A stretch of DNA of 43,688 bases from an uncultured Lachnospiraceae bacterium (GCA_947176965.1 CAMWSU010000015.1:1-43688), one strand, 5' to 3'. Counted from the first letter of the stretch, positions 17,735-27,092 are shown. Numbers and translations are program-made. Notes: generated by a model not told the origin, from the letters alone.

Positions 17735-17795
17735 TGTATAAAGGGTGTTTTAACCACGCCAACATTACAAGCGCCACAGGGTATATACCGATACA

Positions 17796-18713
17796 TTACT
17801 TATTCAAAATAGATTGAATCCACTGAATTCTTCTCTGCATGGATTTTTCTACAATTCTACTTTCAAGTGCTGTTTCAAATCCATGACACGCACTTTTTAC
17901 TTCATGAAGCTCTGTAAAAACGCCTTCTGACCGTAACCTTTCTGCAAAGGCTATTCCCTCATCACGAAGGCAATCAAACTCAGCTACTTCAATATAAACA
18001 TTTGGAAAATGTTCCAATGATTCTGCTTCTATAGGCGATGCATATTGAATCTGTTCAGGCTCTTGATTTCCTAAATACGCTTTCCAGAACATTGCTGTTC
18101 GCTTTGCATCCCAAACAGGCGTATCCGTGAATTTCTTCATTGATTCCGTTATCATACGCCTATCTGTGGCAGGATATATTAGCATTGCCCCCAAAGGTGA
18201 AATCTGCATTCTATCCCATAGCATCAGCGTAACCGCAGCGGCAAGATTTCCTCCAGCACTATCGCCTGCCACAATTATTTTATTCCTATTGATTTCTAAC
18301 ATATCAGCATAATTAAGAATCCATTTATAGGTGCAGTAGCAATCTTCAACAGGAACAGGAAATCTATTTTGGGGTAATAGTCTGTAAACCGTGAAAACCA
18401 CCTTACATTTCGCCATTTCCGCATACCATTTTGCAATCTGATAATGCGCCTTTGACGCTTTTAGTAAGAATCCTCCACCATGGTAAAATATAATACACGG
18501 AAGAATACCACTATGCTTCCGTGGTTCAATAACAAACGTAGAAAGTTTTCCGTTCTCATATCCAGGCGTTACATATTTTTTAACGACAACCTTATCATCT
18601 GATGTACATGTAGATAATTTCATTACCATATTCACAATCGGATATAGGTATATATTAGATGGGGCTTTCTGCCTTGCAATCTTTGTTAATTCGCTGTCAA
18701 TTTCGTATTTCAT
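17796..18713 (-). CDS. Alpha/beta hydrolase of the hormone-sensitive-lipase group
   Basis: About 305 aa from the ATG at 18713. A TTG at 18779 extends the frame by 22 residues to overlap the previous gene. The oxyanion motif is IIFYHGGGFLLKA (HGGGF), and the nucleophile elbow is VAGDSAGGNLAAA. An acidic residue is in VAEFDCLRDEG, and the catalytic His is in SACHGFETA. This composition defines the HSL/acetyl-hydrolase esterases acting on short acyl esters. There is no secretion signal. It follows the TIGR04076 gene closely and probably shares its transcript. Confidence 0.87.
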   Translation of the reverse strand: MKYEIDSELTKIARQKAPSNIYLYPIVNMVMKLSTCTSDDKVVVKKYVTPGYENGKLSTFVIEPRKHSGILPCIIFYHGGGFLLKASKAHYQIAKWYAEMAKCKVVFTVYRLLPQNRFPVPVEDCYCTYKWILNYADMLEINRNKIIVAGDSAGGNLAAAVTLMLWDRMQISPLGAMLIYPATDRRMITESMKKFTDTPVWDAKRTAMFWKAYLGNQEPEQIQYASPIEAESLEHFPNVYIEVAEFDCLRDEGIAFAERLRSEGVFTELHEVKSACHGFETALESRIVEKSMQRRIQWIQSILNK

Positions 18714-18775
18714 TATATTGCCATTTTCCTCGATCAAACTCTTTATGTCACAATTAAATCTCAACAAATTCCGAT

Positions 18776-19126
18776 TCAATCAAAAAACTTTCCCTCATAA
18801 AAATTCTTGTTACCTAATGGTTTTGCCGTAAGTCGAAACAAAACGCACCCATCCGGGCACATAATAACCTTACTGTATTTACTGTCCCCGCCTATATTTT
18901 CTAAATTGCCACCGCTTCTGACCGCTTCCATGATAGGGTACATCATCATCATTACTTTAGAGCAGATACCCTGTCCCTGTGAATTAACTGGGCAGCCATA
19001 AGTGCAGGTATATTTATCTCCAATCTCCTCCCCGTTCCGGCAAAATCTTTCTGTTTCCTCATTATCTTTATTAAATCCTATCACTTCTATTTCCCATTCA
19101 AATTCTTCATCATACCATTTCTTCAA
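18776..19126 (-). CDS. TIGR04076 family protein
   Basis: About 116 aa from a TTG at 19126. GGGGAGGG stands 7 nt upstream, and the family's usual N-terminus begins here (KKWYDEEFEWEIEVIG). The frame is open to 19201 but without a good ribosome site. Conserved features are the cysteine-rich CTYGCPVNSQGQGICSKV, an AVRSGG turn and the C-terminal VIMCPDGCVLFRLTAKPL. The family has paired cysteines and no established biochemical role. Metal or redox binding is a guess. Confidence 0.72.
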   Translation of the reverse strand: MKKWYDEEFEWEIEVIGFNKDNEETERFCRNGEEIGDKYTCTYGCPVNSQGQGICSKVMMMMYPIMEAVRSGGNLENIGGDSKYSKVIMCPDGCVLFRLTAKPLGNKNFYEGKFFD

Positions 19127-19197
19127 AGCAATTCCCTCCCCAATAAACTTCAAATTTCTATTATCACTAACAGATAAACCGATCGTTATACAGTTCA

Positions 19198-19719
19198 TCA
19201 ATATCTATAACCATCAGGTATTCTAATATATGCCCGTATATGATCATCTATCGGCCGATGAAGAACCCTTGATATATTATCGCTGAAGGTATTTCCCTCC
19301 GCTGTGATAATCTCGTCATCTTTAACCTCTAAAATAATACCGATATGGTCATGCTCCTGACCAATAAATACCCGATCAAAAAGAACAATATCTCCTGCTT
19401 CCGGAAGAAAATTCTCATCACGCTTATGGTACTCTATTCGACGATCCCCAATCGCGTATTCTTCCCATGCAACACAGCCTGCTAAGTTGCATGTCACACA
19501 TTCATTTGGTCTATACGGAATTACAAACCCTGCCTCAACGCAACAGTAATAAACAAATGCCGCGCACCATAATTTATCCGCATCTCTGAGATTCCATTTA
19601 GGAAAATATTTGATGATCGGTGCAATATTTGATTCTTTACCCTCAATATATCCATGAAAAGGCTTTTGCGCTTTTTCCCTCGCGATCGCTGCCAACTTTT
19701 GTCTTGTTGCGTTTCCCAT
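19198..19719 (-). CDS. CHAP-domain (NlpC/P60-like) amidohydrolase
   Basis: 173 aa, with GGAGGG before the ATG. The catalytic Cys is in KLWCAAFVYYCC, and the catalytic His is in GQEHDHIGIILEV. A polar residue follows in ITAEGNTF. This order (Cys, His, polar) defines CHAP/papain-like peptidoglycan amidases or endopeptidases. No signal peptide or wall-binding domain is visible, so delivery outside the cell is unexplained. An intracellular or lysis-dependent role is possible. An extended -10 (TGGTATAAT) lies upstream at 19790-19798. Confidence 0.83.
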   Translation of the reverse strand: MGNATRQKLAAIAREKAQKPFHGYIEGKESNIAPIIKYFPKWNLRDADKLWCAAFVYYCCVEAGFVIPYRPNECVTCNLAGCVAWEEYAIGDRRIEYHKRDENFLPEAGDIVLFDRVFIGQEHDHIGIILEVKDDEIITAEGNTFSDNISRVLHRPIDDHIRAYIRIPDGYRY

Positions 19720-19787
19720 AGCTGCCCTCCGCCCGAATGATAAAACCGTCTCCTTTTCGATTCAATCATCATAATCGTGTTCCGACT

Positions 19788-19837
19788 TGATTATACCACT
19801 TCCACTTTCCCCTTACTACTAAAAAAGAAAGGACATG
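19788..19837 (-). promoter_or_regulatory. Extended -10 promoter inside a 50-bp box shared with 26993-27042
   Basis: On the minus strand TGG-TATAAT (19790-19798) precedes the CHAP gene by about 70 nt. The surrounding 50 nt resemble those at 26993-27042 (16 identical bases at one end, then TTAC-ACT-AAAAAGA-AGG-CATG with a few changes). Confidence 0.55.
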
Positions 19838-20011
19838 ACGCCTGCGCTGTACCGACAACTTTCCAAAATGAAGTAACTGTAATCGCCCTTTCTTCATACT
19901 TATATTGTATGGGAAATGATGCCGTAAAGCCTGCGGCACTGAAATGGCAGCGTGCCCTGCCTGTCTCAAAAACAGTTTCCCGAAATGATTTGAAGGAGGA
20001 ATCTATCATTT
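19838..20011. other. Leader region of the SpoIID/LysM gene
   Basis: 174 nt between divergent genes. It contains GGAGG 12 nt before the ATG at 20012, which is a slightly long spacing. No consensus promoter is clear. Confidence 0.4.
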
Positions 20012-21994
20012 ATGGCTACCGGGTATTTAATTATACAGGCACGAGCGGCGCACGACGCACTTCCGCTCAAAGGAGTACAGATTTGGATTATGGATGATCA
20101 GGAGAGGCGTGTTTATCATGTAATAACGGACGAAAGCGGGGAAACGGCGAAGATTGCGTTAGAAACGTTGGACAGATCCCTGTCTCTGGATCCGACTTTT
20201 ACCGGAACACCTTTTATCAGTTATGATGTACTTGCGCTTGCGGACGGCTTTAATACGGTTCATATTGTCGGCATTCCGATTTTAGACGGGGAGACTGCCA
20301 TTCAGCCGATTGAATTTGTACCGATGCAGAACACGCAGCGCACCCCGACCGTGACGGAAATTCAAATCGGCGCACCTGCCGTCTCCATGACGGGGGATCG
20401 TGATCAGGAAGGACCCGATACGGAGCCGCGTGTACTCCGCCAAGTGGTCATTCCGAATCCGATTACGATACACTTAGGCAGCCCCAACGCGTCCGCGTCC
20501 GATGTTCAGGTGTCTTTTCCCGATTACGTAAAAAATGTTGCCAGCAGCGAAGTCTATCCTACATGGCCGGATGCATCCCTGCGGGCAAATATTTATGCGA
20601 TCATCACTTTTGCGCTGAACAGGATTTATACCGAATGGTACAGGAGCCGCGGCTACAACTTTGACATAACAAACAGTACTGCCTATGATCAATATTTTGT
20701 ATATGGGCGCAATATCTATGAATCCATCAGCCGGATCGTAGACGAAATCTTCAATGAATATGTCCGCAGGCAGGGGCAGACTGCGCCTTATTTTACATCG
20801 TTCTGCAACGGAACCACCGCGACCTGCGCAGGTCTGTCCCAGTGGGGGACGGTTACGCTGGCAAATCAGGGGCAGGACCCTCTGCAGATACTGCGTTCCT
20901 ATTACCCGAGGGATGTGGAGATTGCGGAAACGAACATTATTACCGGCATTCTGTCCTCCTATCCCGGTACTGCGCTTAAGGTAGGGAGCACAGGACTTGA
21001 CGTACAGACGATCCAGACTTATCTAGAACGGATTCGGCGCAATTACCCCGCAATTCCTGCGATCACGGATGAAGCGGGCGTATTCGGAGAGAGCACAAGA
21101 GCGGCGGTTGCCAGGTTCCAGAGTATTTTCAATCTGGTATCCGATGGCATGGTCGGAAAAGCCACCTGGAATAAGCTTTCCTATCTATATACTTCCGTAA
21201 CCAGGCTTGCCGAGCTGGACAGTGAAGGAACTTCTCTCGGTATCGGAACGGTTCCGCCAAGTACCGTTCTGCGTCTTGGTTCATCGGGGCAGGATGTCAT
21301 TACTCTGCAGTACCTTCTGAATGTGGCAGCCGAATTTAACTCTACCATTCCGGCTCCGGCACAGGATGGAAATTTCGGAAGAGAAACGCAGCAGTCGGTT
21401 ACGGCTTTTCAGCGCGCGGCGGGGCTTGAGCCGGACGGCATGGTAGGCCCGCTCACATGGCGGGCGCTGTACAATACGTATCTAGGCGCAGACAATGTCA
21501 TTCCGCCCGGCACGGATGCCGGTTTCACGGAATATGTTGTCCGTTCCGGCGATACGCTTTGGCGGCTGGCGCAGAGATTTAATACGACTGTTGACGCGAT
21601 CAAGAGTCTGAACGGGCTGACCGGCGACAATCTGAGTATCGGTCAGGTACTGAGGATTCCGACAGCCGGGACATCAGGCGGATCGTATTTTGAATACACT
21701 GTCCGTTCGGGGGATACGCTTTGGCAGCTGGCTCAGAGATATAATACAACGGTTGACGCGATCCAAAACCTGAATGGTCTTTCCGGCAGTAATCTGAATA
21801 TTGGGCAGGTACTCAAAATTCCTTCTGCCGGAGCGACACCTGCCCCCTATTTTGAGTATACCGTCCGCTCCGGAGATACGCTTTGGCTGTTAGCGCAAAG
21901 ATATGGCACGACGGTCAGCGCGATCAAAAACCTGAACGGGTTGAGCAGCGACATCCTGAATATCGGTCAGGTGCTGAAAATTCCCGGCAACTGA
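20012..21994 (+). CDS. SpoIID/LytB-like protein with two peptidoglycan-binding domains and three LysM repeats
   Basis: 660 aa. Residues 1-105 form a carboxypeptidase-regulatory-like beta domain. Residues about 165-300 resemble SpoIID: SSEVYPTWPDASLRANIYA keeps the Glu (E180) and WP of the lytic transglycosylase motif, and CAGLSQWGTVTLANQG with ILRSYYP matches the GMSQYGA...YYP end. Cys265 and Cys272 flank the loop. Two PG_binding_1 domains follow (VGSTGLDVQTIQ, FGESTRAAV; LGSSGQDVITLQ, FGRETQQSV). Three LysM repeats (VRSGDTLWRLAQRFNTTVDA and copies) lie at about 508-660. No signal peptide is visible. A role in spore cortex or coat is inferred from SpoIID and LysM usage. A terminator follows. 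Confidence 0.85.
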   Translation: MATGYLIIQARAAHDALPLKGVQIWIMDDQERRVYHVITDESGETAKIALETLDRSLSLDPTFTGTPFISYDVLALADGFNTVHIVGIPILDGETAIQPIEFVPMQNTQRTPTVTEIQIGAPAVSMTGDRDQEGPDTEPRVLRQVVIPNPITIHLGSPNASASDVQVSFPDYVKNVASSEVYPTWPDASLRANIYAIITFALNRIYTEWYRSRGYNFDITNSTAYDQYFVYGRNIYESISRIVDEIFNEYVRRQGQTAPYFTSFCNGTTATCAGLSQWGTVTLANQGQDPLQILRSYYPRDVEIAETNIITGILSSYPGTALKVGSTGLDVQTIQTYLERIRRNYPAIPAITDEAGVFGESTRAAVARFQSIFNLVSDGMVGKATWNKLSYLYTSVTRLAELDSEGTSLGIGTVPPSTVLRLGSSGQDVITLQYLLNVAAEFNSTIPAPAQDGNFGRETQQSVTAFQRAAGLEPDGMVGPLTWRALYNTYLGADNVIPPGTDAGFTEYVVRSGDTLWRLAQRFNTTVDAIKSLNGLTGDNLSIGQVLRIPTAGTSGGSYFEYTVRSGDTLWQLAQRYNTTVDAIQNLNGLSGSNLNIGQVLKIPSAGATPAPYFEYTVRSGDTLWLLAQRYGTTVSAIKNLNGLSSDILNIGQVLKIPGN

Positions 21995-22040
21995 GCGTAA
22001 GCTGAAACGTAGACTTCAAAATAATCGACTGGAAATATAA

Positions 22041-22080
22041 CAGGTGAGGGATTTTTTCCTCACCTGCCTTTTATTTTTTT
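22041..22080 (+). terminator. Rho-independent terminator of the SpoIID/LysM gene
   Basis: CAGGTGAGG (22041-22049) pairs with CCTCACCTG (22058-22066), with an 8-nt loop, followed by a T-rich tail to 22080. Confidence 0.92.
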
Positions 22081-22097
22081 CAATACTGCAGTTAGGA

Positions 22098-22126
22098 TTG
22101 AAAAAAGTCCTGCTTTCTAATATAAT
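22098..22126 (+). promoter_or_regulatory. Sigma-A promoter of the REC-HD-GYP-GGDEF gene
   Basis: TTGAAA (22098-22103), a 17-nt spacer and a perfect TATAAT (22121-22126) precede the ATG at 22195, giving a leader of about 60 nt. Confidence 0.85.
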
Positions 22127-22194
22127 AGAATAGAATATACACACAGCAGCTTGGATTTTTATTGCGTCTTCTGCATAGACGGATTGGGGGCTTT

Positions 22195-24234
22195 ATGGAT
22201 AAAAAACTTATCTATATTGTAGACGATTCCAAAACCATATTAAAATTTGCCGAGGGTGTCTTGATCGGGTCCTACCGGGTTGCCCTGTTTCAATCGGGTC
22301 AGGAAGCACTCGATCAGATGCGCGCGACACTTCCTGATCTTGTACTTTTGGATATCAATATGCCGGAGCTGGACGGATATGCCGTTTTCCAGCGCATGAA
22401 GGACAGCGCCGAATTAAAGAAGGTTCCCGTCATTTTCCTTACTGCGGACACAAAGCAGGAAAGTGAAATTATGGGACTCGAAATGGGAGCCATGGATTAT
22501 ATTACAAAGCCGTTTGCTCCCATGGTTATGCAAAGCCGCATTGCCCGCATTTTGGAGTTGGACGATTTGCGCAAACACTTAGAGCAGCTTGTCGATGCAA
22601 AAGCGGATGAGATCCAGAAAATTTTTATCCAGTCCATTACTACGATCACCTACGCGGTGGATGCAAAGGACCGCTACACCAAAGGACATTCGGTTCGGGT
22701 CGCTCAGTACTGTCTCGCCATTGCGAAAAAGCTTTCCTGGTCCAAGCAGGACTGTCTGAATCTGTATTATACGGCACTGCTGCATGATATCGGCAAAATC
22801 GGCATTCCGGACAGCATTCTGAACAAGCCGGTCAAATTAACAGATGAGGAATACCGCCTGATACGCAATCATACCATTATGGGTGCCAACATTTTGCAGC
22901 CGATCACGATGGTTCCACAGATATGCGACGGCGCAAAATATCATCATGAGCGCTATGACGGCAAGGGATATCCTTTCGGATTGAAGGGTGACGAGATTCC
23001 TTATGCTGCTCGCATTATCGGAATTGCCGATGCTTACGATGCGATTACCTCTAACCGTATATACGAAAAAGCCCGGGTTACGGATTATGCCGTAAATGAA
23101 TTGAAAAAGGGCCGCGGTGCGCAGTTTGATCCGTATCTTACGGATGTTATGCTGGAAATCATTGAGTCCGGCTTTGAATTTACAGAGACTCCCCAGTTTG
23201 AATTTGAAGCGGAAAGGGAAGACGGGAACGAGACGGATTCCTTCATCGTACAGGTTTGTCAGAAGACAGAGAAGGATGTCCATAAGGCGGAAGACGTGGA
23301 TTCCCTGACCGGATTCCCGATTCGCAAATCTTTTGAGAACAGTGTGAACGCCTATCTGGATAATCCTTCGAATCGCGGAACCATGTTTTTAATGGATGTC
23401 GATAATTTTTTGTATGTTAATAAAAACTATGGACATATTGCAGGAGATCATATTGTCTGCCGACTGGCAGACATTGTTCGCACTTACATAGAAGCAGATT
23501 CTTACGTGTGCCGTGTGAGCGGAGATGAATTTGCCATATTTTATCAGGATGGGCGGTCGGAGGAATGGATTCGGGAAGTGGCGGAATCGATGCTTGCAGA
23601 CTTTCCGAAAGCAGTTTCCGATATTGATACAGATCATATGCTTTCGATTTCCATCGGAATCTCCTGCTCCAAAAATCCGTTGGAGCGATGCAAGGATCTA
23701 CTGCAGCAGTGTGACAAAGCGCTTTACTATGTAAAGAACAACGGTAAAAATTCTTATCAGATCCTGCAGCGCAGTTCCAACGACTTCAATGAGAGCCAAA
23801 GTAAAGGCTTTCAGATCGACATGGCGCAGTTAAAGAGCCGCCTGACCGAAGAGGCTCCGGCGTTAGGCGCCTACTCCGTGGATTACGGAAACTTTGAAAA
23901 GATTTACCGTCTGATTGCCCGAAGCCTGAGCCGGGAAAAGAAGGACGCTCAGATCATACTTTTTTCCATTACCGAAAACATCCACGGAACGATGGATATC
24001 AGTGACCTGAATGAAGCGATGAATGTTCTTGAGCGCTGTATCGTAGGATCCTTAAGAAAAGGGGATGTTACCTCCCGCTACAGCAGTTCCCAGCAGGTAG
24101 TCATCATGATCGACAGCAACCAGGAAAACGGGCATATGATTGCAGAGCGGATCATTGCCAATTATTCCCGGATGTATAATAATTATAACGTGGATCTGGT
24201 TTATAACATTGAGCAGATTATTGCCAAGAAATAG
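22195..24234 (+). CDS. Response regulator with HD-GYP and GGDEF domains (cyclic-di-GMP turnover)
   Basis: 679 aa from the ATG at 22195 (GGGGG upstream). A TTG frame from 22162 lacks a site. Residues 1-125 are a receiver domain with phospho-Asp D53 (LVLLDINMP) and K105. The HD-GYP phosphodiesterase has LLHDIGKIGIPD (HD at 197-198) and HHERYDGKGYP (250-260). The GGDEF domain begins at DVDSLTGFP and has VSGDEF (442-446): Ser replaces the first Gly, a change still found in some active cyclases. A fourth region (about 515-679) looks like a second, degenerate GGDEF fold (SLRKGDVTSRYSSSQQ). It should degrade, and perhaps also make, cyclic-di-GMP under a kinase not encoded here. Confidence 0.9.
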   Translation: MDKKLIYIVDDSKTILKFAEGVLIGSYRVALFQSGQEALDQMRATLPDLVLLDINMPELDGYAVFQRMKDSAELKKVPVIFLTADTKQESEIMGLEMGAMDYITKPFAPMVMQSRIARILELDDLRKHLEQLVDAKADEIQKIFIQSITTITYAVDAKDRYTKGHSVRVAQYCLAIAKKLSWSKQDCLNLYYTALLHDIGKIGIPDSILNKPVKLTDEEYRLIRNHTIMGANILQPITMVPQICDGAKYHHERYDGKGYPFGLKGDEIPYAARIIGIADAYDAITSNRIYEKARVTDYAVNELKKGRGAQFDPYLTDVMLEIIESGFEFTETPQFEFEAEREDGNETDSFIVQVCQKTEKDVHKAEDVDSLTGFPIRKSFENSVNAYLDNPSNRGTMFLMDVDNFLYVNKNYGHIAGDHIVCRLADIVRTYIEADSYVCRVSGDEFAIFYQDGRSEEWIREVAESMLADFPKAVSDIDTDHMLSISIGISCSKNPLERCKDLLQQCDKALYYVKNNGKNSYQILQRSSNDFNESQSKGFQIDMAQLKSRLTEEAPALGAYSVDYGNFEKIYRLIARSLSREKKDAQIILFSITENIHGTMDISDLNEAMNVLERCIVGSLRKGDVTSRYSSSQQVVIMIDSNQENGHMIAERIIANYSRMYNNYNVDLVYNIEQIIAKK

Positions 24235-24237
24235 GAG

Positions 24238-24270
24238 CGTGCACCCGATGGGTGCACGACTTTGCTTTTT
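24238..24270 (+). terminator. Terminator of the REC-HD-GYP-GGDEF gene
   Basis: CGTGCACCC (24238-24246) pairs perfectly with GGGTGCACG (24250-24258), with a 3-nt loop, followed by TTTGCTTTTT. Confidence 0.88.
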
Positions 24271-24388
24271 ACCTTTCCTCTCCTTTTCTTGCTCTTATGC
24301 AAGACATTTTTCATTTCCAATATATGCACATGTTGTTCTTCATCTTATCCTGTATTTTGCGTATCATCCTACATGATACGGCACCACA

Positions 24389-25912
24389 TTATAAAAGGCC
24401 ATACAGCTCATCAACAATCGGGCGGCAGATATCCTCTAATGTACTTCCGGTAAATGGATTGGATAAATGAGCGGTTTCCAATAATTCCAGATAGGATTTA
24501 CTTCCGCCTGCACTACACAGCCTCATATAGTCTGCCCATGCCCGCTCATGGTTGTTTTTCATCTTCAGATAAAACTCATACGTACTGACTTGCGCAATAT
24601 CATATTGGATATAATAAAACGGCCTTTCCACAATATGCGTTTGGCGCGGCCAGCATTTTCCCTGATGAATTTCTTCCGAAGCTATCCTGTTCCAAGGAAT
24701 GTATTTGTTTGAAATATCAGCCCACAATTCACAAAGCTGTACCCTCGACAGCTTTCTGTCATACATCAGATGCTCAAATTCATCTATGGCGCACCGATAT
24801 GCCAGATTTTCAAGCTGCTGCATGAAATGATTTCGCAGATACTCTTTTTTATGCTCCCCTACAAACAGATCTAAATAGGGAAACATAAAGTGTTCCATCG
24901 TTTTGGAATGGATTTCGTTCACAGCCGGGGAAGAACGATGGAATTCATATAATGCCTGCTTTCTCGCCGCAGTATAAAAAGCGAACCCGTGACCGAATTC
25001 ATGGACGGCATATCCGGTTTCCATTCCATCACCCGTATAATTTCCGATGATGAAAGGAAGCTTTTCGTATGGCAGCATACAGCATGTAAACAGGTTCCCT
25101 CGCTTATTCTCCCTTGTTTCCAGATCGTACAGTTCTTTCTGTGTCATCTCCTCAAAATAACTTCCCGCTTCATAAGACAGATCCTTAAACATGGCGGCAA
25201 TCGTGGAAATCAGCTCCCCCGAGTTTGCAGCGACTGCAGGAGGATAACAAAAATCAATTCCCTTTGCTTTGATTTCCGCCACTGCGGGCGTAACCTGTTT
25301 TTGGATATTGCTGCGGAACTCTGCGATCTCTTTTGTTCCGTAATCATGCCGTCCCTCAATGAGGTATCCAAGATCGATGTAGCTGTTATAGTCGAGGCTG
25401 TCTGCCAGTTCACAACGGGTCTCTATCAGTTTTCGGAACACTTGATACAGCGCTTCCTCATCACGGTTATCCTTTACCATCAACTTTCTGTACTGCATTT
25501 TTAATTCGGATTCTTCCGCCTGCAATCTCAAACTGTCCGAATTTTCGGAAGCCTTATGCGGATCAATCTGTGCAAAAATCTGTTTCCCAAATTCCTGCTC
25601 CAATTCGTTATGGTAGGGAGAAGCTGCTGCTATCCTGTCGCATTCATCACGCAGCGCATACACCGGAGGCTCCTCCCGGTTTTGTATTTCGACCTCTTCC
25701 AGACTGTATTGATAATCGATTCCGCACAGATGGCGTATGTAGATGATTTCTTCCTGATATACCATATATTCAATTTCTTTTTTTACATCCAGCCATGCAT
25801 CGCGGAACGCCTGATAGGACGCAGCGCTCTGCATATTATTTTTGCAGGCGTTTATTTTTTTCTTAACTTCTGAATAATCAGGTCTTACATAATTCCACTG
25901 TGAAAATTTCAT
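24389..25912 (-). CDS. M3 family oligoendopeptidase
   Basis: 507 aa. The zinc site is HEFGH at 304-308 (TGYAVHEFGHGFAF), with the third ligand Glu about 25 residues on in AVNEIHSKTME. The C-terminus GGSKSYLELLETAHLSNPF is typical of the M3B (PepF-like) group. At 507 aa it is somewhat shorter than the usual 550-600 residues, but both ends look natural. It cleaves short peptides in the cytoplasm. AAAGGGG lies before the ATG. It stands tail-to-tail with the signalling gene on the plus strand. Confidence 0.9.
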   Translation of the reverse strand: MKFSQWNYVRPDYSEVKKKINACKNNMQSAASYQAFRDAWLDVKKEIEYMVYQEEIIYIRHLCGIDYQYSLEEVEIQNREEPPVYALRDECDRIAAASPYHNELEQEFGKQIFAQIDPHKASENSDSLRLQAEESELKMQYRKLMVKDNRDEEALYQVFRKLIETRCELADSLDYNSYIDLGYLIEGRHDYGTKEIAEFRSNIQKQVTPAVAEIKAKGIDFCYPPAVAANSGELISTIAAMFKDLSYEAGSYFEEMTQKELYDLETRENKRGNLFTCCMLPYEKLPFIIGNYTGDGMETGYAVHEFGHGFAFYTAARKQALYEFHRSSPAVNEIHSKTMEHFMFPYLDLFVGEHKKEYLRNHFMQQLENLAYRCAIDEFEHLMYDRKLSRVQLCELWADISNKYIPWNRIASEEIHQGKCWPRQTHIVERPFYYIQYDIAQVSTYEFYLKMKNNHERAWADYMRLCSAGGSKSYLELLETAHLSNPFTGSTLEDICRPIVDELYGLL

Positions 25913-25952
25913 AGGAATGCCCCTTTCTTACTTAACCTGCGAATTTTATTTG

Positions 25953-26504
25953 CTACAAAACGCCATTCTTTGTCCATTTGACAGAAGTCTTGTATCCGAG
26001 CTTTTCATACCACGGTGCAACACCTGTAAAATGTATATAACTATAATCATATCCTTCTTCTTTTAATATCTGAGTTACATGTTTAACCATTGTTAGTCCT
26101 ATTCCTCTGTTTCGATATTCCGGAAGTGTTCCTACACACCCCGGCCCGCCAATTTTCACCTCCCGCCCATTCATGTTATAAACACCCTTATCCTCAATAA
26201 GACAGAAACTTGCTATTTTATCATTTATATAGCCGCAATAGATTCTTTGCTCTTCATTGTAAGATTGAGCCCAATATTCAACAACTCTTTCTACCGCTTT
26301 CTTTAGTTCATCAAGATCTCCCTCGTAATATCCAAATGATATATTGTCCTCTAACTTTTTATCATATTTATGTGGTTCAAATGTATCTAGTGATAGAATC
26401 ATCTCATCACAAATCCATTCGTCCGGAATACTGCGGACATTGTCTCTTTCAAAGAAATTCGGATACATACTGTTTAATAATGATATACTCTCTTGTTTAT
26501 TCAT
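25953..26504 (-). CDS. GNAT family N-acetyltransferase
   Basis: About 183 aa from the ATG at 26504 (AGAGGTGA upstream). An ATG two codons earlier is too close to that site. The acetyl-CoA loop is GTLPEYRNRGIGLTMVKHVT (R-x-R-G-I-G), and the C-terminal segment is VAPWYEKLGYK. The substrate is unknown. It lies upstream of the peptidase gene with a 40-nt gap and may be co-transcribed. Confidence 0.87.
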   Translation of the reverse strand: MNKQESISLLNSMYPNFFERDNVRSIPDEWICDEMILSLDTFEPHKYDKKLEDNISFGYYEGDLDELKKAVERVVEYWAQSYNEEQRIYCGYINDKIASFCLIEDKGVYNMNGREVKIGGPGCVGTLPEYRNRGIGLTMVKHVTQILKEEGYDYSYIHFTGVAPWYEKLGYKTSVKWTKNGVL

Positions 26505-26545
26505 AACCATTCACCTCTGCAAATTTTAATTTATAGAGTTAAGCA

Positions 26546-26956
26546 TTACGAACATTTGACCTTTAACAGTTTTTTTATATCCTCAAGATGCTCTTGGCAC
26601 GTCACTCGATAATGAATCCAGCCACCATCACCACAGGGATATTTATTATCAATATATTCTTGCGTGTATTTCTTTAACTCCTTATAAATCGATTCATATT
26701 GTGTATTGGTTAATCTGATCATAACTGTAAAAGAGCCGGATTCCGCAAAAATATTACATATAAGCTGTTTCTTTTTATAGTGCCCTATTCCCCAACCGTA
26801 TTTATTCCCATAAGGAAAAACCACTTTCCGTTCTGTGCTGAAAGCGGTTGTCAGCCAATCATTTATTTCAGAAAAGCGTTGTGCACCTTCTGCACAGTAC
26901 GCTGCCATATCTTCTATCGTTGGCACAATTTGTTTATTCAGCATCCTTTCGTACAT
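26546..26956 (-). CDS. DUF3788 family protein
   Basis: About 136 aa from the ATG at 26956, which has GGAGG 5 nt upstream (four codons inside the longest frame). The pattern MYERMLNKQIVPTIEDMAAY, then FPYGNKYGWGIGHYKKK and VMIRLTNTQYESIY, matches DUF3788. These are small proteins of unknown function widespread in Firmicutes. The promoter upstream is the extended -10 at 26995-27003. Confidence 0.75.
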   Translation of the reverse strand: MYERMLNKQIVPTIEDMAAYCAEGAQRFSEINDWLTTAFSTERKVVFPYGNKYGWGIGHYKKKQLICNIFAESGSFTVMIRLTNTQYESIYKELKKYTQEYIDNKYPCGDGGWIHYRVTCQEHLEDIKKLLKVKCS

Positions 26957-26992
26957 GATTACCTCCAAAGTTCAAACTCCTATTTCCCTTTG

Positions 26993-27042
26993 TGATTATA
27001 CCACTTCCCATCCTCGTTTACCACTTAAAAAGATAGGGCATG
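26993..27042 (-). promoter_or_regulatory. Extended -10 promoter in a 50-bp box shared with 19788-19837
   Basis: On the minus strand TGG-TATAAT (26995-27003) stands about 40 nt before the DUF3788 gene. The flank up to 27042 is similar to the box before the CHAP gene. GGGC-A-TGGC / GCCA-C-GCCC just beyond could form a short stem that serves the gene at 27093. Confidence 0.5.
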
Positions 27043-27092
27043 GCAACCGCCACGCCCTTCCGTCAATCCGGCTCTATATCTGATACCTCTGA

